Assembly: GCF_018143015.1 (NCBI RefSeq) | Contig: NC_054740.1 | Span: 44,321,180 to 44,385,179, forward strand | Source: Lytechinus variegatus | Lineage: Eukaryota > Echinodermata > Echinoidea > Temnopleuroida > Toxopneustidae | Length of the DNA: 64,000 bases | Direction: 5' to 3' | Part shown: in pieces, positions 35,318-47,770 of the stretch | How positions within the stretch are numbered: the first letter of the stretch is position 1 | Layout: every line of letters starts with the position of its first letter | The notes under the pieces: model-generated | Told to the model about the DNA's origin: nothing | The model's input: only the letters and a program-made list of their open reading frames with translations | Databases searched by the model: none | Program-made: the position numbers and the translations under genes

Positions 35318-36324
35318 CTGTAGTTATTTGAGAAAAATAGTATTTGGAAGTTTGACTATTTTTTTACACAATTCAAATTATTACATTTTAATCAACAAAA
35401 CTTGCTGGATTGTTTCCACTATATTTTATATTATATGAAATCATTTACTCATGTACATGTCTTGACATTTTCTCATTAAAGTAAGGGGGGTGGATTACTA
35501 GGGCAATGACAAGGAATCTGATCTGTTCTTGCAAAATACACCCTCACTTTGTATTTTTTTCATAGCAATTAGAATTCATCATTTCCTAGTTCATAAAGTA
35601 AATATAAAGTTATGTTTTATACAAGGTTTTTGTATTTGCTTTCTTGTGTTCTACTTTGTTTTCACAATACAATTACTTGCCCATTACCGGTACCTTTTCA
35701 TAAATTATCTTTACTTTAATTTCGTTTCTCAATGGATGAATTTAATCTAATTTTATTCTGCATTATAATCTAGGGTGGTTATCTCGACAATTCCATTTAG
35801 TTTTGTATGACCATCCTATTTAATTTTCAACTATGAAGTTTAATTGTTCAAGCAATTACATAATATATTTGTTTTATTGGAATTAAATGAATTAATGGAA
35901 TTCAAATGTGCAATTTACCTTCTGATACAGCAAATAAACTCTTGTGAAACAAACTCGATTGTGTCACTTTTTCTTTTCTTCGCTTGTACGTTTTTAAAAT
36001 GTTGTTATATTGCAATAAAAAAAATCACATTGAAAACAATCACAAAGGCTTTTGCTTTCTGATAAAACAAATACCCACCCCCTCTCCTAACAATTGAATA
36101 AATATAAATTAAAATACGATTGAAAAAAATCCTTAACTGAATATATAGAAATAAAAAAATACAATTGAAAAAACGGAGAAAGAAATGAGGGAAAAAGAAT
36201 GAGTGCTGAAAAGTATACCAACATTCAACAAGATGAAAAGTTTGGGGAAGGTTAAGCCTATAGCTAAGAATTACTAGTAATTGAATTATTCCCATGCTTC
36301 ATCATACACAAAGCCCATCTACTA

Positions 36325-36475
36325 TGTGTAGGGGGGGTAGTAACAGAAAAATTATTTTGCCCCTCCCCCCTCCTTTCGGGCTGGGATCAGCTGACAAGCA
36401 AAAAAAAAAAAAAAAAAAATTTTTTTTTTTTTTTTGGGGGGGGTCTGCCTCCCCCGTGGCGCCGCCACTGGTTCT
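36325..36475. mobile_element. nested repeat with A-run/T-run palindrome
   Basis: About 20 A are followed immediately by about 18 T and a G run (36400-36447), and the right end is CGTGGCGCCGCCACTGG. The GCCACTGG end matches CAGTGGCG-starting elements elsewhere in the window. It is inserted within the 4.79 kb transposon. Confidence 0.5.
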
Positions 36476-37804
36476 AAATTCTCATTTTTTTGCAAATTCA
36501 AATTTGATCATCAGGTCTTTGATACCCATATTACCTAGAATCAGTAGGAGCCAATTTAAACAAGGAGAAATTTTGTACCAAATTTGAGATGTCACCGTCA
36601 TGATCATCAGTGAAAGAGCTGTTTCTGAGTATCCATTGGCCTATTGAATCAACATATTTTTGTGTAAAAAAAAATCAACTAAATTACGATTGAATCATGT
36701 CAGCTACCATTCAAAACATGTTTGCACAGAATCACATTAATAAAAGCATTATTTTCTTTGGAACCATTCAGCAAATCTGGAACAAACACGGCAATGTCTC
36801 AATCACATATTTCACTTACACGAGAAGCTACATGTGGGACCGAAGTGAAAGATGATGGAAAATTAGCGAGATTTTTCAAACTTAAAAACACTTTCTGCAT
36901 GGTAATACAGTTCCACATTTTAAAGATAAGGTTTAACTAGTTTCAAAATACGAGTATCGGGATAAATCTCCGTACTTACGTCGCTTTGAAAGGGAAAACA
37001 TCGTGGATATCCAATCCACCGTTACAAAGACATTGCAGGAATATTCCCAATTGCAATGCTTCAAAACGCCCGCTGTTCATGTGCATGTGGATTTCGGCTA
37101 ACAACCCGTCCGTCTGATACAACGACGGTCTCTTCTCCGGTGTCTCCTTCTTACATACGCGATGAAATGTGATCCACCGTTACAAATTTGGCCCGGACAT
37201 CGCCCAAAACATCGGCGACTCTCGATTAATTTAGATGACATTACCATAGGTTTTCAAAGCTAATCTTTTGATTAACAGTTGCTTACTGCCTGCCCTTTAT
37301 TTCTGACACATAATTTTGGAAAAAATGATTTCTGATTTTTAGATATTAACCACATTACCGCCGTTACAGAAAAAATAAACGAGGACATCGCATGTAACGG
37401 TGGTATGCCGATTGGTAGGAATGATTTATGATATGAAGTCTCTTTTCATGTGCTATCCCATTACTGTTTTGTTATTAAACAAATGTTGCTTTATCAATCA
37501 TTGCCATTTGAATTTGACTAAGTCTATCTTTTGACTAGATATCTTCAACTGAAAATGACCATTTTGGATGTCACACTTGGTACCCCAAAAAAGAGTCTGG
37601 ACATCATCATTTAAAGTCTCACCATCAATAATACTTGCAGTTCAACATTTTTATTTCTGCATCAAGTAATTGCTTACATAACTGCCTTCCAACAAAACCA
37701 CATTGCAACATCAAAACACCAAACACATTTTCAGGATAAAGCTAACAGTTCATAAGGAACACAAAAAAGTGCTGTTGCCCCAACCCCGTGGAATGACCGA
37801 TATG

Positions 37805-39930
37805 AGTTATGAATTCAGAGGGCCTTTCCATCATATTATTGATTAGTCATAGGGCTGTAAATCGATTATAGCTGAAGTGTAAGTGGTAAACTGTGCAGTA
37901 GTTATGTTGATTGTTAGTAATTGGAACTGGTGAATGATAATTAGTGAATGCACAGACTAGAGGAAGTTTAGGTAGGAACATATTGTTGCCTTCGTTGGTT
38001 AATTTGATACCATGTATGAAATAACTCGATGAATACAAGGCATTTCAAGTCTTACAACTTTCTTATGCATGTGCATGTACAGAGTAAAATTACCAAAGAA
38101 AACCCCCTATAATTGTCTACATGTGCTCAGTATAATGCAACTTTGATGTCAACAAAGATTTGTAATATGTGAGAACAATGTTTTACAGCCAGTTTAATGG
38201 TGGAATAATACTGGCTTCAATGAAGCTTGATTAAGTAATCAGTCGCAGATTATTTTGCTTCCAAATAATCCACTCGAGGAAATTGACCCTTGTCTGTCAG
38301 AATGGCTTGTGAGAAAAGGTGACATGGTCTATACATGGACCTATTGTAGTAGGTTCATGGTTCATACGCGAGTGGGTAATTTTGAATCATTGCGACATTT
38401 TGAATTCAGATGAATGAGATTTAAAGGCGTTTGTGTTTTAATCTCAATCAACCATTCCAATCTGTTTCTAGAATAGTCATCATTGCAGATTTCCAATGTA
38501 ACATTATGAATATTGACAACCATCAAGTATATTTCTTAATACCACAAGATCTTGAATTTCAATCATTTATATCCATTCCTACATTTCAAATTCTTCATTT
38601 CTTGGACATTGCAGACCTGGGGGAGGTTTCATACAGTCATATCTAAAGGCTAAATGCATGCATAATACTGAACAAATGATCTGATTGCACTTGTGAAACA
38701 CTGCCCCCAGAGACAGTCAAATAATACCTGCAAAGTATAGAAACACACAGTAAGCAAATAACTTTAATTTTGAACCTTTCTTTTAAGTAATAAAAATGAG
38801 GTAAAAATGTAATAAACCAAAGTAAGAAAATCATCTATGCTTTAAATTTGTTCCGATCCATAAACCAAATTTGAATGTACATAATTTTTGTTAACTGTTT
38901 GTTGTGATTTTCAATGGCATCCTTAATTTAATGTTGCTTTTTTGAATAGCAAAGATGGTCAAATATAAAAAGTCACATGTTGTGTCCTTTGATACACACT
39001 TGTAACTGTAAGTTATAATTTTGCATTTTCTTTTGTATACAGCTAGGCAGATCTTGATTTAACCTTCAGTCGTGCTTGTCACTTGATCATAACTCATGAA
39101 CTCATCAGTAAAATATTTAGAAATTGGAAAAAATTATATATTGTGCTCTTAAAATCTGTAAGTTGCTTTCTCTGTTTTGTTATTTGGCATGCTGGTGGTC
39201 ATGTATATAGCTTTCATTGTAGGTGTCATTGTTTCTATCTGCTTAATATATTATTTGTGTATCACGGATATAAATCAATAAACCAGTCAAGAAACATGTT
39301 TGTGAGCTGGAATAGTGATTATTCTGTGTTATAGAGTGTGGGTCATTTGTAAGGAGAGCTGTATGTATGAGGGTGCGTGTGTGTGTGTGCGTGTTAGTGA
39401 GAGGGGTGGTTATGGAGATGAGTGTATCTTGGGTAGCAATCATTATATCGAACCTGGGACCCTTTTTTAGCCTCTCAAATGGCTCCAAGAACTAACAATA
39501 TTGGATTGGCAACTTCTTTAATACATTAGATATTCATTGTGCCAACTTATATTATCAGAGAGGCATATCACACATATGAAAAGTGAAATAATTATTGTCA
39601 CATTGGCGGACTCCAAATAAAATTCAAGTAAAACTCAATGTGTAACAAATCACAATTTATTTATATATACAAAACTCCAATATCAAAACATCTCTCTTCG
39701 AAGTTCAATATTGTCCAACGTATGAAGTTTAAAAGGGAAATAAAACTGTAACACCTAAATAAATGATAAAGTATTCTGAAAAGTACTCTGATTCACAAGT
39801 TTACAATCAAAGGATCCTGCATTGATCCAAGCTATGATATTCCACTCTCGATCTGTCTCTAACTCCAATATAACTGAAAAGATCCTGCACTGATCTAATC
39901 ACCAACGACAACGTCCAGTGTATTAAATTT
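37805..39930. other. intergenic, nothing recognised
   Basis: AT-rich; a small (TG)n at 39375. No exon or element ends found. Confidence 0.5.
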
Positions 39931-40436
39931 GGTTACACTTCGTAATTTCGAAAGTTCTTTATTCCAAAGTTTCGTAAATCCGAAACACATAAATTGCCTA
40001 TACCTCGAAGTTCGTTAGTCCGAAAACGTAAAAGGGTTCGTTAATCAGAACATTTGTGGCGTTACTCCGAAGGTTCGATAATCCGAAAACGAAATAAGGT
40101 TCGATGTTCCGAAGGTTCGTTAGTCCAAAAACAAAATAAGGTTCGTTGTTCCGAAGGTTCGTTCATCCGAAAACGAAATGAGGTTTGTAATTCCGAAGTT
40201 TCGTAAGTCCGGAAAAGAAATAAGGTTCGTTAATCACTACGTTTTCGGACTAACGAACCTTCGGAATTACAAACCTCATTTCGTTTTCGGATTAACGAAC
40301 CTTCGGAATTATGAACCTCACTTTGTTTTCGGACTAATGAACCTTCGGAATTACGAACCTTATTTCGTTTTCGGATTAGCAATCCGGCCTTTTACGTTTT
40401 CGGATTAACGAACCTTCGGAATTACGAAGTGTAACC
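39931..40436. mobile_element. 506-bp foldback element
   Basis: GGTTACACTTCGTAATTTCG at the left and CGGAATTACGAAGTGTAACC at the right are inverted ends. Both arms are built of a ~45 bp unit: AAGGTTCGTTAATCCGAAAA on the left, TTTTCGGATTAACGAACCTT on the right, switching orientation near 40225. Almost the whole element can pair with itself. Confidence 0.85.
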
Positions 40437-41110
40437 GTTTAAGACAATATTTTTACTCGTATATCACAGTTATATGCATTTTATGATTCTCACTCTTGTA
40501 AAAATTAGTTTCTCCATTCGCATTGTACATGATAAATATAGGGCCTATGGCGGCCATTTTGAATGTCAAAATACAGCATTTATCACAATGACATAAATGG
40601 CATATTGATGGCAATGATGTTTTTAGTCAGTAGTCCACTCGTTTATCTTAATAATATGCATTTTAGTGCTCACTCTTTGCCATTTTTTTGCCCCGGCCAT
40701 TTCCATTATACATAATACTCTTTGGGCCCGCAGTGGCGGCTATTTTAAATATCAAAATCCCCATATATATGACATAATAAATTATATATCTCGTTAGTAA
40801 TGATGATTTGCATATATTACTTCGTTCATACATCCCGATTTTTTGCGGTTTAGAGCTAGTTTTTGTGAAAATTAGTTTTCCCTATTCATATTGTACATAA
40901 TAGAGTGCACAATGGCCTATGGCGGCTATTTTGAGTGTCAGGAAAATAAACATTTTGTCAAAAATTATTTTTTCAGAGTATTTCAAAGTATTTATTTCAT
41001 GCATTTCATAGCCAATGTGTGGACAATTTTATGATTTTCATGGGTAATTTGCATATTTTGGCGGCCATATTGGATTTTGCCAATTTTCGGAAAATGCTCA
41101 AGGTTACACG
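40437..41110 (+). repeat. diverged ~180-bp units with GGCGGCCATTTTG core
   Basis: Four diverged copies of a unit around ATTGTACATAATA and CTATGGCGGCCATTTTGA, with cores at about 40548, 40732, 40920 and 41058. No TIR seen. Confidence 0.6.
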
Positions 41111-41555
41111 AGTGGCATCATCCAGATTCGTAATCAACACCCTCGAATTGACAAGAAACCGTCAACAAACATTGTATACAGTGTATATATAAAAAGCAAG
41201 GTTTGGTCAAGTTTCTATGGGGCCTATCCTGGACTATAGTAACATTGTGAGCTAGATGAACTGAAGATAAAAAGTGTCTTGTGTGACTGGAAAATATTGA
41301 TATTGGTTATAATCCATCTGATAATAAATTTTACGCATTATGTACATTTTATATACCGTCAATTTTTTTAATCACTAAGACGATACAGAACTTAAATTGA
41401 CTCAAGTTTGATACTTGTATAGGCTATGTACATACGTAATATGGGACTGCAAACATACCCCCATTCCAGCATTATAATCGGTCACTTTTCTACTTAATTA
41501 GTATGCATTGTATGACATTAACCCTAAATCTAACGGGGTATTTTTATTCTTATCA

Positions 41556-42246
41556 TTCGGGGGGGGGGGGCATTATGGCCCCACCTTTAAGATTGCGCGA
41601 TCACAACGAACATTTGCATGATGGTAGAGAATGACGTGATCTACGCAGTTGCATTAGTAAATTTCACTAATTTCATATATTTTTTTATATGAATTAATTA
41701 TGCTGATTTATTCATGAAATCATACGTTTTGTTCATCCACTAAATAAAGCTCCTAGAATGTTATCTTTTTGGTGAAAATATTCTTTATAGCATTCCTTAA
41801 AATTGTGAATGAAAAAAATTCTGGTACCATGACCGATTTCTTATGTATTTTTTTTAATTTCTTATGTATTTCTTTATTGTTGTTTTCTTACTCTTTTTTT
41901 ATTGTTTTTTTCGATGGAAATCGTTCCAGACATAATTCTTATCATAAAATAAGGAAAAATTGATTAAGTTTAATCAGTAAAAGTAGAAATAATGATACAC
42001 TTATGAATTTTGGCTCATGCACAACTTGCATTGGATTTGTACACGAAATCACGTTTATGAGCAATTTTGGGTCTTACATGCACTTATATAATGTTGCGTA
42101 ATGTAGTAACCGCGTAACTGGGCGTCACAAATTTGATCTCAAAATTTGCGCGAGACTGGAAAGTAAAAAGTCAGTGATCGGCTCGGTCAAAAAAATATGC
42201 GCAGTAGATATATCGCGAAAATTGTTGAGGGGGGCATTACCCCCCG
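41556..42246 (+). mobile_element. G-run-ended repeat, includes copy 2 of the 12-kb repeat
   Basis: The left end is a G run with CATTATGGCCCC and the right end AGGGGGGCATTACCCCCC. The right 250 bases match 12180-12430 in the same orientation. Non-coding. Confidence 0.5.
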
Positions 42247-42674
42247 GAGAATTAGGGTTAATTATGTCTGCTCTAAAGCTTGTATGGTGTAATTGACAAG
42301 AAATAAGAACTTTTCTTAATTGGATTTCTTGTGATTCTACCTAAAATTTAATTGATCAGAAATAAACTTTTTAAAGCACGAAATGGGATGAGCGTTTCTA
42401 CAATAATTTGTTTTTATATCTCTCTGATACATAAGCACTGTATTTGTATTACAAATTATGCAGACCTTTTTAAATTTGTTTTTGTCCGAATAGCAAAATC
42501 ATAAAGGAGCGAGGAAGCTGAATATTTAAACAAAAGAAAAATCTTATTTTCAAAATTAATAGACTGACAATAAAGATTTAATGGTTCCAGAAGGTTAAAT
42601 TTAAGAGTTGATACTACAATTATGATTCACATTGTTGAACCTATATTATATGGATCTCGATAAATATCAGTAGA

Positions 42675-42915
42675 GGTGTTGTGGCTCAATGGATAAGTCT
42701 CCGGACTTTTGAACCACAAGGTTCGGGATTCAAATCCCACCGCAGCACTCGAGTCCTCTGGCAAGGCGTTTATCCACATTTGCCACTCTCCTCCCAGGTG
42801 TAGTAAATTGATATCCAGTAGGAAGTAATTGAATGCTCGAGCCTCCGATCAGGATAGCTGTGCTATAAAGCTGAGGTAATAATATGCAGCGCTTAGAAAC
42901 AATTGTATTATTATT
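42675..42915 (+). mobile_element. tRNA-derived SINE
   Basis: A tRNA-like head (42675-42750) has paired GGTGTTG/CAGCACT ends, an A box TGGCTCAATGG and a B box GGATTCAAATCCC. It is followed by a tRNA-unrelated body (CAAGGCGTTTATCCACATTTG, TAGTAAATTGATATCC, GTAGGAAGTAATTGAATGC) and the tail GCAGCGCTTAGAAACAATTG running into an ATT array. Tail remnants of the same type are at 4470 and 58290. Confidence 0.85.
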
Positions 42916-43030
42916 AATATCACTATTATCATTATTATTGTTATTATTATCATCATCATCATTATCATTATTGTTATCATCTTGATTATTATCATCATCA
43001 TTTTTATTGTTATCATCTTAATTATTATCA
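42903..43030 (+). repeat. (ATT/ATC)n trinucleotide array
   Basis: About 125 bases of imperfect TTA/TCA repeats growing out of the SINE tail. Confidence 0.9.
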
Positions 43031-43120
43031 CGGTCAAGCGTGATCCTGTTTTTTTATATATATTTATTAACATATTTACAAGTTAATACATTAACACAAC
43101 ACGAACCCAGAAGGGGACAT

Positions 43121-43230
43121 CCCGATAGACCGCGGGTCCGATAGACCGCGGGTCCGATAGTCCGCGGGTCCGATAGACCGCGGGTCCGTTAGACCGCGGG
43201 TCCGATAGACCGCGGGTCCGATAGTCCGCA
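43121..43230 (+). repeat. 16-bp minisatellite, left arm of inverted pair
   Basis: About seven copies of CCGATAGACCGCGGGT with a TAGTCC variant at the inner edge. It is the inverse of 47847-47959. Confidence 0.95.
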
Positions 43231-43344
43231 GTGCGGAAGAAAGATAAGAAAGAGAGAGATGGAAATGAATGTCGAATGTCCCATTTAATCGTTGAAATAT
43301 GTATCGTCTAATGGCTAACTTTTCGACCAGGTCATAATATGTAA

Positions 43345-44340
43345 CATTTCTGCTCGCGCTTCGCGCTCGTGGTAATTATCTAGTTACATACGCGTCCTGT
43401 TCAGGTTCACAAACATTGCCCAGAAGGTTAAATTTTCAGGACAATATACATGAAATTCAATTTTTAGCTTGCATATGGCTTATGAGATTATAAAACATTT
43501 ATGTTGCTTATAAAGTAAATCTAGGAAATGACTGTTAGGACATGGGCGTTTGCCCCCTCCCCCCAACAAAAAGAGAGAATCAACGCTAAGAAAAAAATAG
43601 AGAGAAATGAAAGGGATATTAGGATGAAATATACTATTATTTTCCAAATATTATGTCAAAATCTATAATACTATCACAACCTTGTATTTTTGTAATAAAA
43701 GTGTCAACATATTTGCTTGCTCGCTTCGCTCACTGCCAACTTCTTATTAATTTTATGCGATACGCCATATCGAGCCCCCTCGAAATTGCTGGCTCATTAC
43801 GGCACTTGGACAAATCAACTTTGAGCGGCCGATCGGGGAAAATATGGGTGAAAAAAATGGCCCCTCCCCCATTGGCGGAAGCTGGGTCCGCCCCTGAATT
43901 AGGCTTTCAAGATAAAATACAGGAAAAAAAATCAGATCGCGCTTCGGGTTCTCATTATTTATTTAGGCCTTGTGAGATACCTCAATGTGTTTTTCAAGAA
44001 TAAAATCTCAGATTTTCTTTAACGTCTACCCCCAATTTCATCTATTTTTATATCTTGGTGCCCTCGGCCCCCCCCCTGCACCCATGCTGAATAAATACAC
44101 CACTGATGAGGATAATTAGTCGAGATTGCATATTCCCTAGAGGTTATCATTAATAATATTGAAGGGTATACTAAAACAACAGTACAGAAACTACAGCTCC
44201 GGTTCACAATATTCTAGTAGGGCCTAATCTGGTGAGAAGTTAAACCAAATTGAAACCCCCCAAAATCACTCGTGCTTCGCGCTCCCATTGATATTACATC
44301 ATGGGCGAAAATCCCAGGGGGGAAGGGGGGGGGACGTGTC
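43345..44340 (-). mobile_element. fragments of GC-core and GGATCC-type elements
   Basis: GC cores occur at 43352 (GCTCGCGCTTCGCGCTCG), 43717 and 44270. At 43810-43905 there is CGGCCGATCGGGGAAAATATG and ATTGGCGGAAGC...GTCCGCCCCTG, the left end of the family in reverse. At least two partial copies. Confidence 0.5.
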
Positions 44341-44516
44341 CCACCTACTCAAAATAGTCGGGGGGACACAAAATGTCCCCCTATTTTGGTCTTTTATTAT
44401 CATAGAAATACATTATTCTAAATCGAAATAAAACATGTATTTTGGGACGAGATGACCTTACTTTGGCGATGATAACCCTTTTTTTTTTGCTTGTCATATT
44501 TTCCCGCCCCTTGTCC

Positions 44517-46640
44517 CCATAGGCGGATCCAGGGGGCCGAGCTCCCCCCTCCCCTTGGCGGAGCAAAAAAAGAAAAAAAAGGAAAGAAAGAAGGAAAAAG
44601 GAGGAAAAAGAGAGGAGAAAAGGAAGAGAAGGACGACGAAGACATGAAATAAGATGAGGGGAAGACTTGGAAAATAAAAAGAATCTTTCGTGCAACTATA
44701 TAAAACTTTCGCTCGCGCTTCGCGCTCGCATTGCCTATTAGGTGATTTACATATCTTGTTCAATATGTAGTTCGAATATCAAGTTTGGAAGTCAATATAC
44801 AACACATATATATTTCACCTCGGAAATCGAACTTTCATTATTTTGTGTAATTTACAAATTGGTTTTTAAAAAGTGCTCTGTAAAAATGTCAATTTTGTGG
44901 TTTGAACGTTAACATTTGCTGCTTGCGCTACGCGCTCGCAAATTTTGATTTATCATGTACCTATATTTTCGTGTATTCCATAAAGTTTTCAAAATATCCC
45001 TTTTCTTGTCTGATTGTTAAGACGCATCAGCTAGCGTGCTGCACGCTCGCATTTTGATTGGCGAGTTATATAAATGTTTCAATATAGTTTATACAACAAA
45101 CTACTTAAAATCCCCTTTTCATGACAGTTTATCAAAAATTATAGGTTGCGACTTGCGCTCGCATTAATGGTTAAAAATATATTAACTGATGCATCCTATT
45201 CATAATCACAAAAGTGAAATGTCCAGTTTTTATGCCATGATATCATCAGATTTCGTGCCCTCATTTGGCATTAATAAATATGATATCAATTTAATAATTA
45301 AATTGTCCCTTTGTTTCATCTCGCGCTTAGCAAGATGAATAGGAAGATAGTCATCATTTTCATATGATGGCATGTCGTAAGGATATCCCGGTCCTATGTC
45401 AAAACTCAAAGTAATAATAATATCAGCTCTTTTTTAAGTGCGATCCATATCCACCTTACAATTTTTCTACAAAGTGCTAGAAATATAAAGCTGAAATTGA
45501 CTCTTTTTTTCAGATCGGACTATCAAAGTTTCATGATTTTCATGATTAAAGTTGTATTTAGAATGCCTAGATTCTAGGTCTAAATATGAAACACGCTCGC
45601 GCATGTTTATTCAGATACCCAACTTGTTCTCTAATTTAAATCATCCAGTTTCAGATCACAATATCAAAAATTTTCTGCTCGCGCTTTGTGCTCGCATTAT
45701 TAATGTAGAAAGACCCCATATTACTCATCCTTTTGATGATTTACAAAACATGAACAGAGTGGCCCCCTTTTAGGTCTAAATCTCATTTTTTTCTGCTTGC
45801 GCTTCGCGCTCGCATCAATCGTTAAATTACATAGGTATCCTGATCACGATTACAAAAACTGATTGAAATTTTCCATTCTTTCTTTAAAAAAGTTCAAAAA
45901 TATTCAGCTCGCGCTTTGCGCTCGCATTTTTTGATTGTTAAAATATGTGACGCTTTCATTGCTAAGTGCAAGCAGTCCTTAACAGGTACATTTTCAACAG
46001 GTACCAGTTCAAAACGTATAATTTTTTTGCTCGCGCTTTGCGCTCGTATTATTAATACTCATATTTTTAGGATTTACAAATCATGAATAGAGTGTCTCGT
46101 TCAGTAAATATTATGGGACTAAATCTAGAAATTTTCCGCTCGCGCTTCGCGCTTGATTTAATTGTTTTCTCATATACCTATTCTGCTTGAGTTAATAAAA
46201 AGTGCTTAGAATTTCCTTTCTTTGGGTGAAAATTTCGAAGAGATTCAGCTCGCGCTTCGCGCTCGCATTATTTGATTGTTAAATCAAATTTAACAGGTAT
46301 CTTTTTCATCAGTTCATTTCCCTTCGCGCTTTACGTTCGTAGTAATTATTAAGTTGCATACATGTACATGTCTTTTTCAGGAAAACAAACATTGCCCAGA
46401 ATCAGTTCAACTTTTAGGAAAAAATACATAAAATTCGCGCTCGCATCATATAAATGAGGATTATGATATTATGTATTAATTTATGAGAATAAAGCCAAGA
46501 AGTGACTAATAAGGACTACCCCTTCAAAGAAACAAACAAAAATTATCTTCGAGCTGCCGATCGGGGAAAATATGGCTGAAACAAATTTCCGCCCCACCCC
46601 CCACCCCCTATTGGCGAAGGCTGGAACCGCCCCTGTGTCC
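44517..46640 (-). mobile_element. GC-core array element, full length (reverse copy)
   Basis: Its ends are AGGCGGATCCAGGGGGCC...TTGGCGGAGCAAAAAAAG and CGATCGGGGAAAATATGG...TATTGGCGAAGGCTGGAACC...GCCCCTG. Between are about twelve copies of GCTCGCGCTTCGCGCTCGC. From 45680 to 46260 they are spaced 116, 112, 121, 110 and 109 bases apart, so the true unit is about 113 bp with one conserved GC core and a fast-diverging AT-rich spacer. The reverse of 17100-18362. Confidence 0.75.
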
Positions 46641-46851
46641 CCCTACCTTTTGGTATTTATGTATTCATGGAATTTTTTTTCAAGAACACATTAAAAAGTG
46701 GTCTTTATTTTTTCTATGTGATTATAAGATAATTTAAGTTAGTCTGACCGGGAGGGAGTAGGCGCCATTTTTCGAAAAGTACACATGGGCGCCAAACATC
46801 AGGTCAAATTTGCTCCCCCTCCCTCCCCACGAAATCCTGGATCCGCGCCTG

Positions 46852-47770
46852 CATGGGTTCTATAACAATAACCCAATTAGGGCAATCACCCCCTGACAAC
46901 TACTTCAAGGAAAATATTATCCCCATATTTTTTACCGCCGGGGACTGTTACCCCCCCCCCCCCGGAAATTTACTCTCCAGACAATTGCCACAGATAATTA
47001 TGAAAATAATAATTGTGAAAATGCCTTAACGTGACGACATGGCGTGGTACTTTATCTTACCATGTCTTAATTAATCATTGGCGGCCGAAGGCAAAACATT
47101 TAGGGGGATCCACCTGAAACTTTGGGATGGACACAGGTAAAAAAATTGACAAGCAAATCAACCAAAATTTTAGGAGGAACCACCAAAATATTTTGACAAG
47201 GAAAAAAAAGAGAAGGTTATCAACCAAAATTAGGGGGGGGGCAAAAATATTTTAGGGTGGTCTACCTCAATTTAGGGAGGGGGACGTAGAAAAGATATTG
47301 ACGACCAAAAAAAGGTTCTCAACTAAAAATTTAGGGGGGAAAGCCTCCCCCCCGCTTCCACCGCTTAAGTAATTAATAAGCTTATTATTTCGACATAGCG
47401 ATATATTCTATCTTGTCAAGTCGATATGTCCACATGGCGAGATATGAAGTGTACAAGTCCCGGCAAGAATCCCGATGAATCGCCATGTTGACTGTTGACA
47501 TATAACTTTTTATAAGTGGACTGACTTGGCAGGATAACGTATCTCGCCATGCGGACATAATAAGGTTATTTAGTCGATATGGCAAGATAAAGTATCTCGC
47601 CATGTCGTCAAGTCGATGGCATTTTAGAGGCTCCGTATGGCGTGTAGAGTGTATATTTCCGGGGGGGGGGGTAACAGTCCCCGACGATGAAAATATGGGG
47701 ATAATATTTTCCTTGAAGTAGATATGTCAGGGGGCGATTGCCCTGTGGGTCATCGTTATAGAACCCCATG
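46852..47770. mobile_element. element with ~115-bp TIRs
   Basis: GGTTCTATAACAATAACCC...GCAATCACCCCCTGAC...GGAAAATATTATCCCCATA and a C run at the left are mirrored at 47658-47770 by a G run, TATGGGGATAATATTTTCC, GTCAGGGGGCGATTGCCC and CGTTATAGAACC. The interior is taken up by the palindromic element at 47025-47640. Confidence 0.8.
47025..47640. mobile_element. palindrome-rich MITE, interrupted copy
   Basis: Same family as 52279-52743: repeated TGGCGAGATA...TATCTCGCCA blocks and CGTCAAGTCGATGGCATTTTAG ending GGCTCCGTA. A further insertion at about 47080-47365 (GGCGGCCGAAGGCAAAAC ... AAGCCTCCCCCCCGC) splits it. Confidence 0.65.

Larger units (their letters stand above)
33009..37798 (-). mobile_element. 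4.79-kb DNA transposon with 24-bp TIRs
   Basis: GGTCATTCCATGGGGTTG (33009, running to GGGGCAA at 33032) is mirrored at 37775-37798 with one mismatch in 24. The 6-bp duplication GATATG flanks it (33003-33008, 37799-37804). Subterminal repeats ACCACCGTTACATGGACATC occur at 33190, 33560, 33961 and 34361, and related CCACCGTTACA / TGTAACGGTGG forms at 37018, 37177, 37357 and 37393-37408. A terminal coding exon is on the minus strand (35135-35317). I cannot assign the superfamily. The short TIRs and small size argue against a large self-synthesising element. Confidence 0.85.

Noticed and set aside
44700-46450. CRISPR-like array (regular ~19-bp repeats, ~95-bp variable spacers)
   Set aside because: The genome is eukaryotic, the spacers are themselves homologous and diverged copies, the repeat varies, and the unit lies between transposon ends. 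It is a decayed tandem array in a mobile element.
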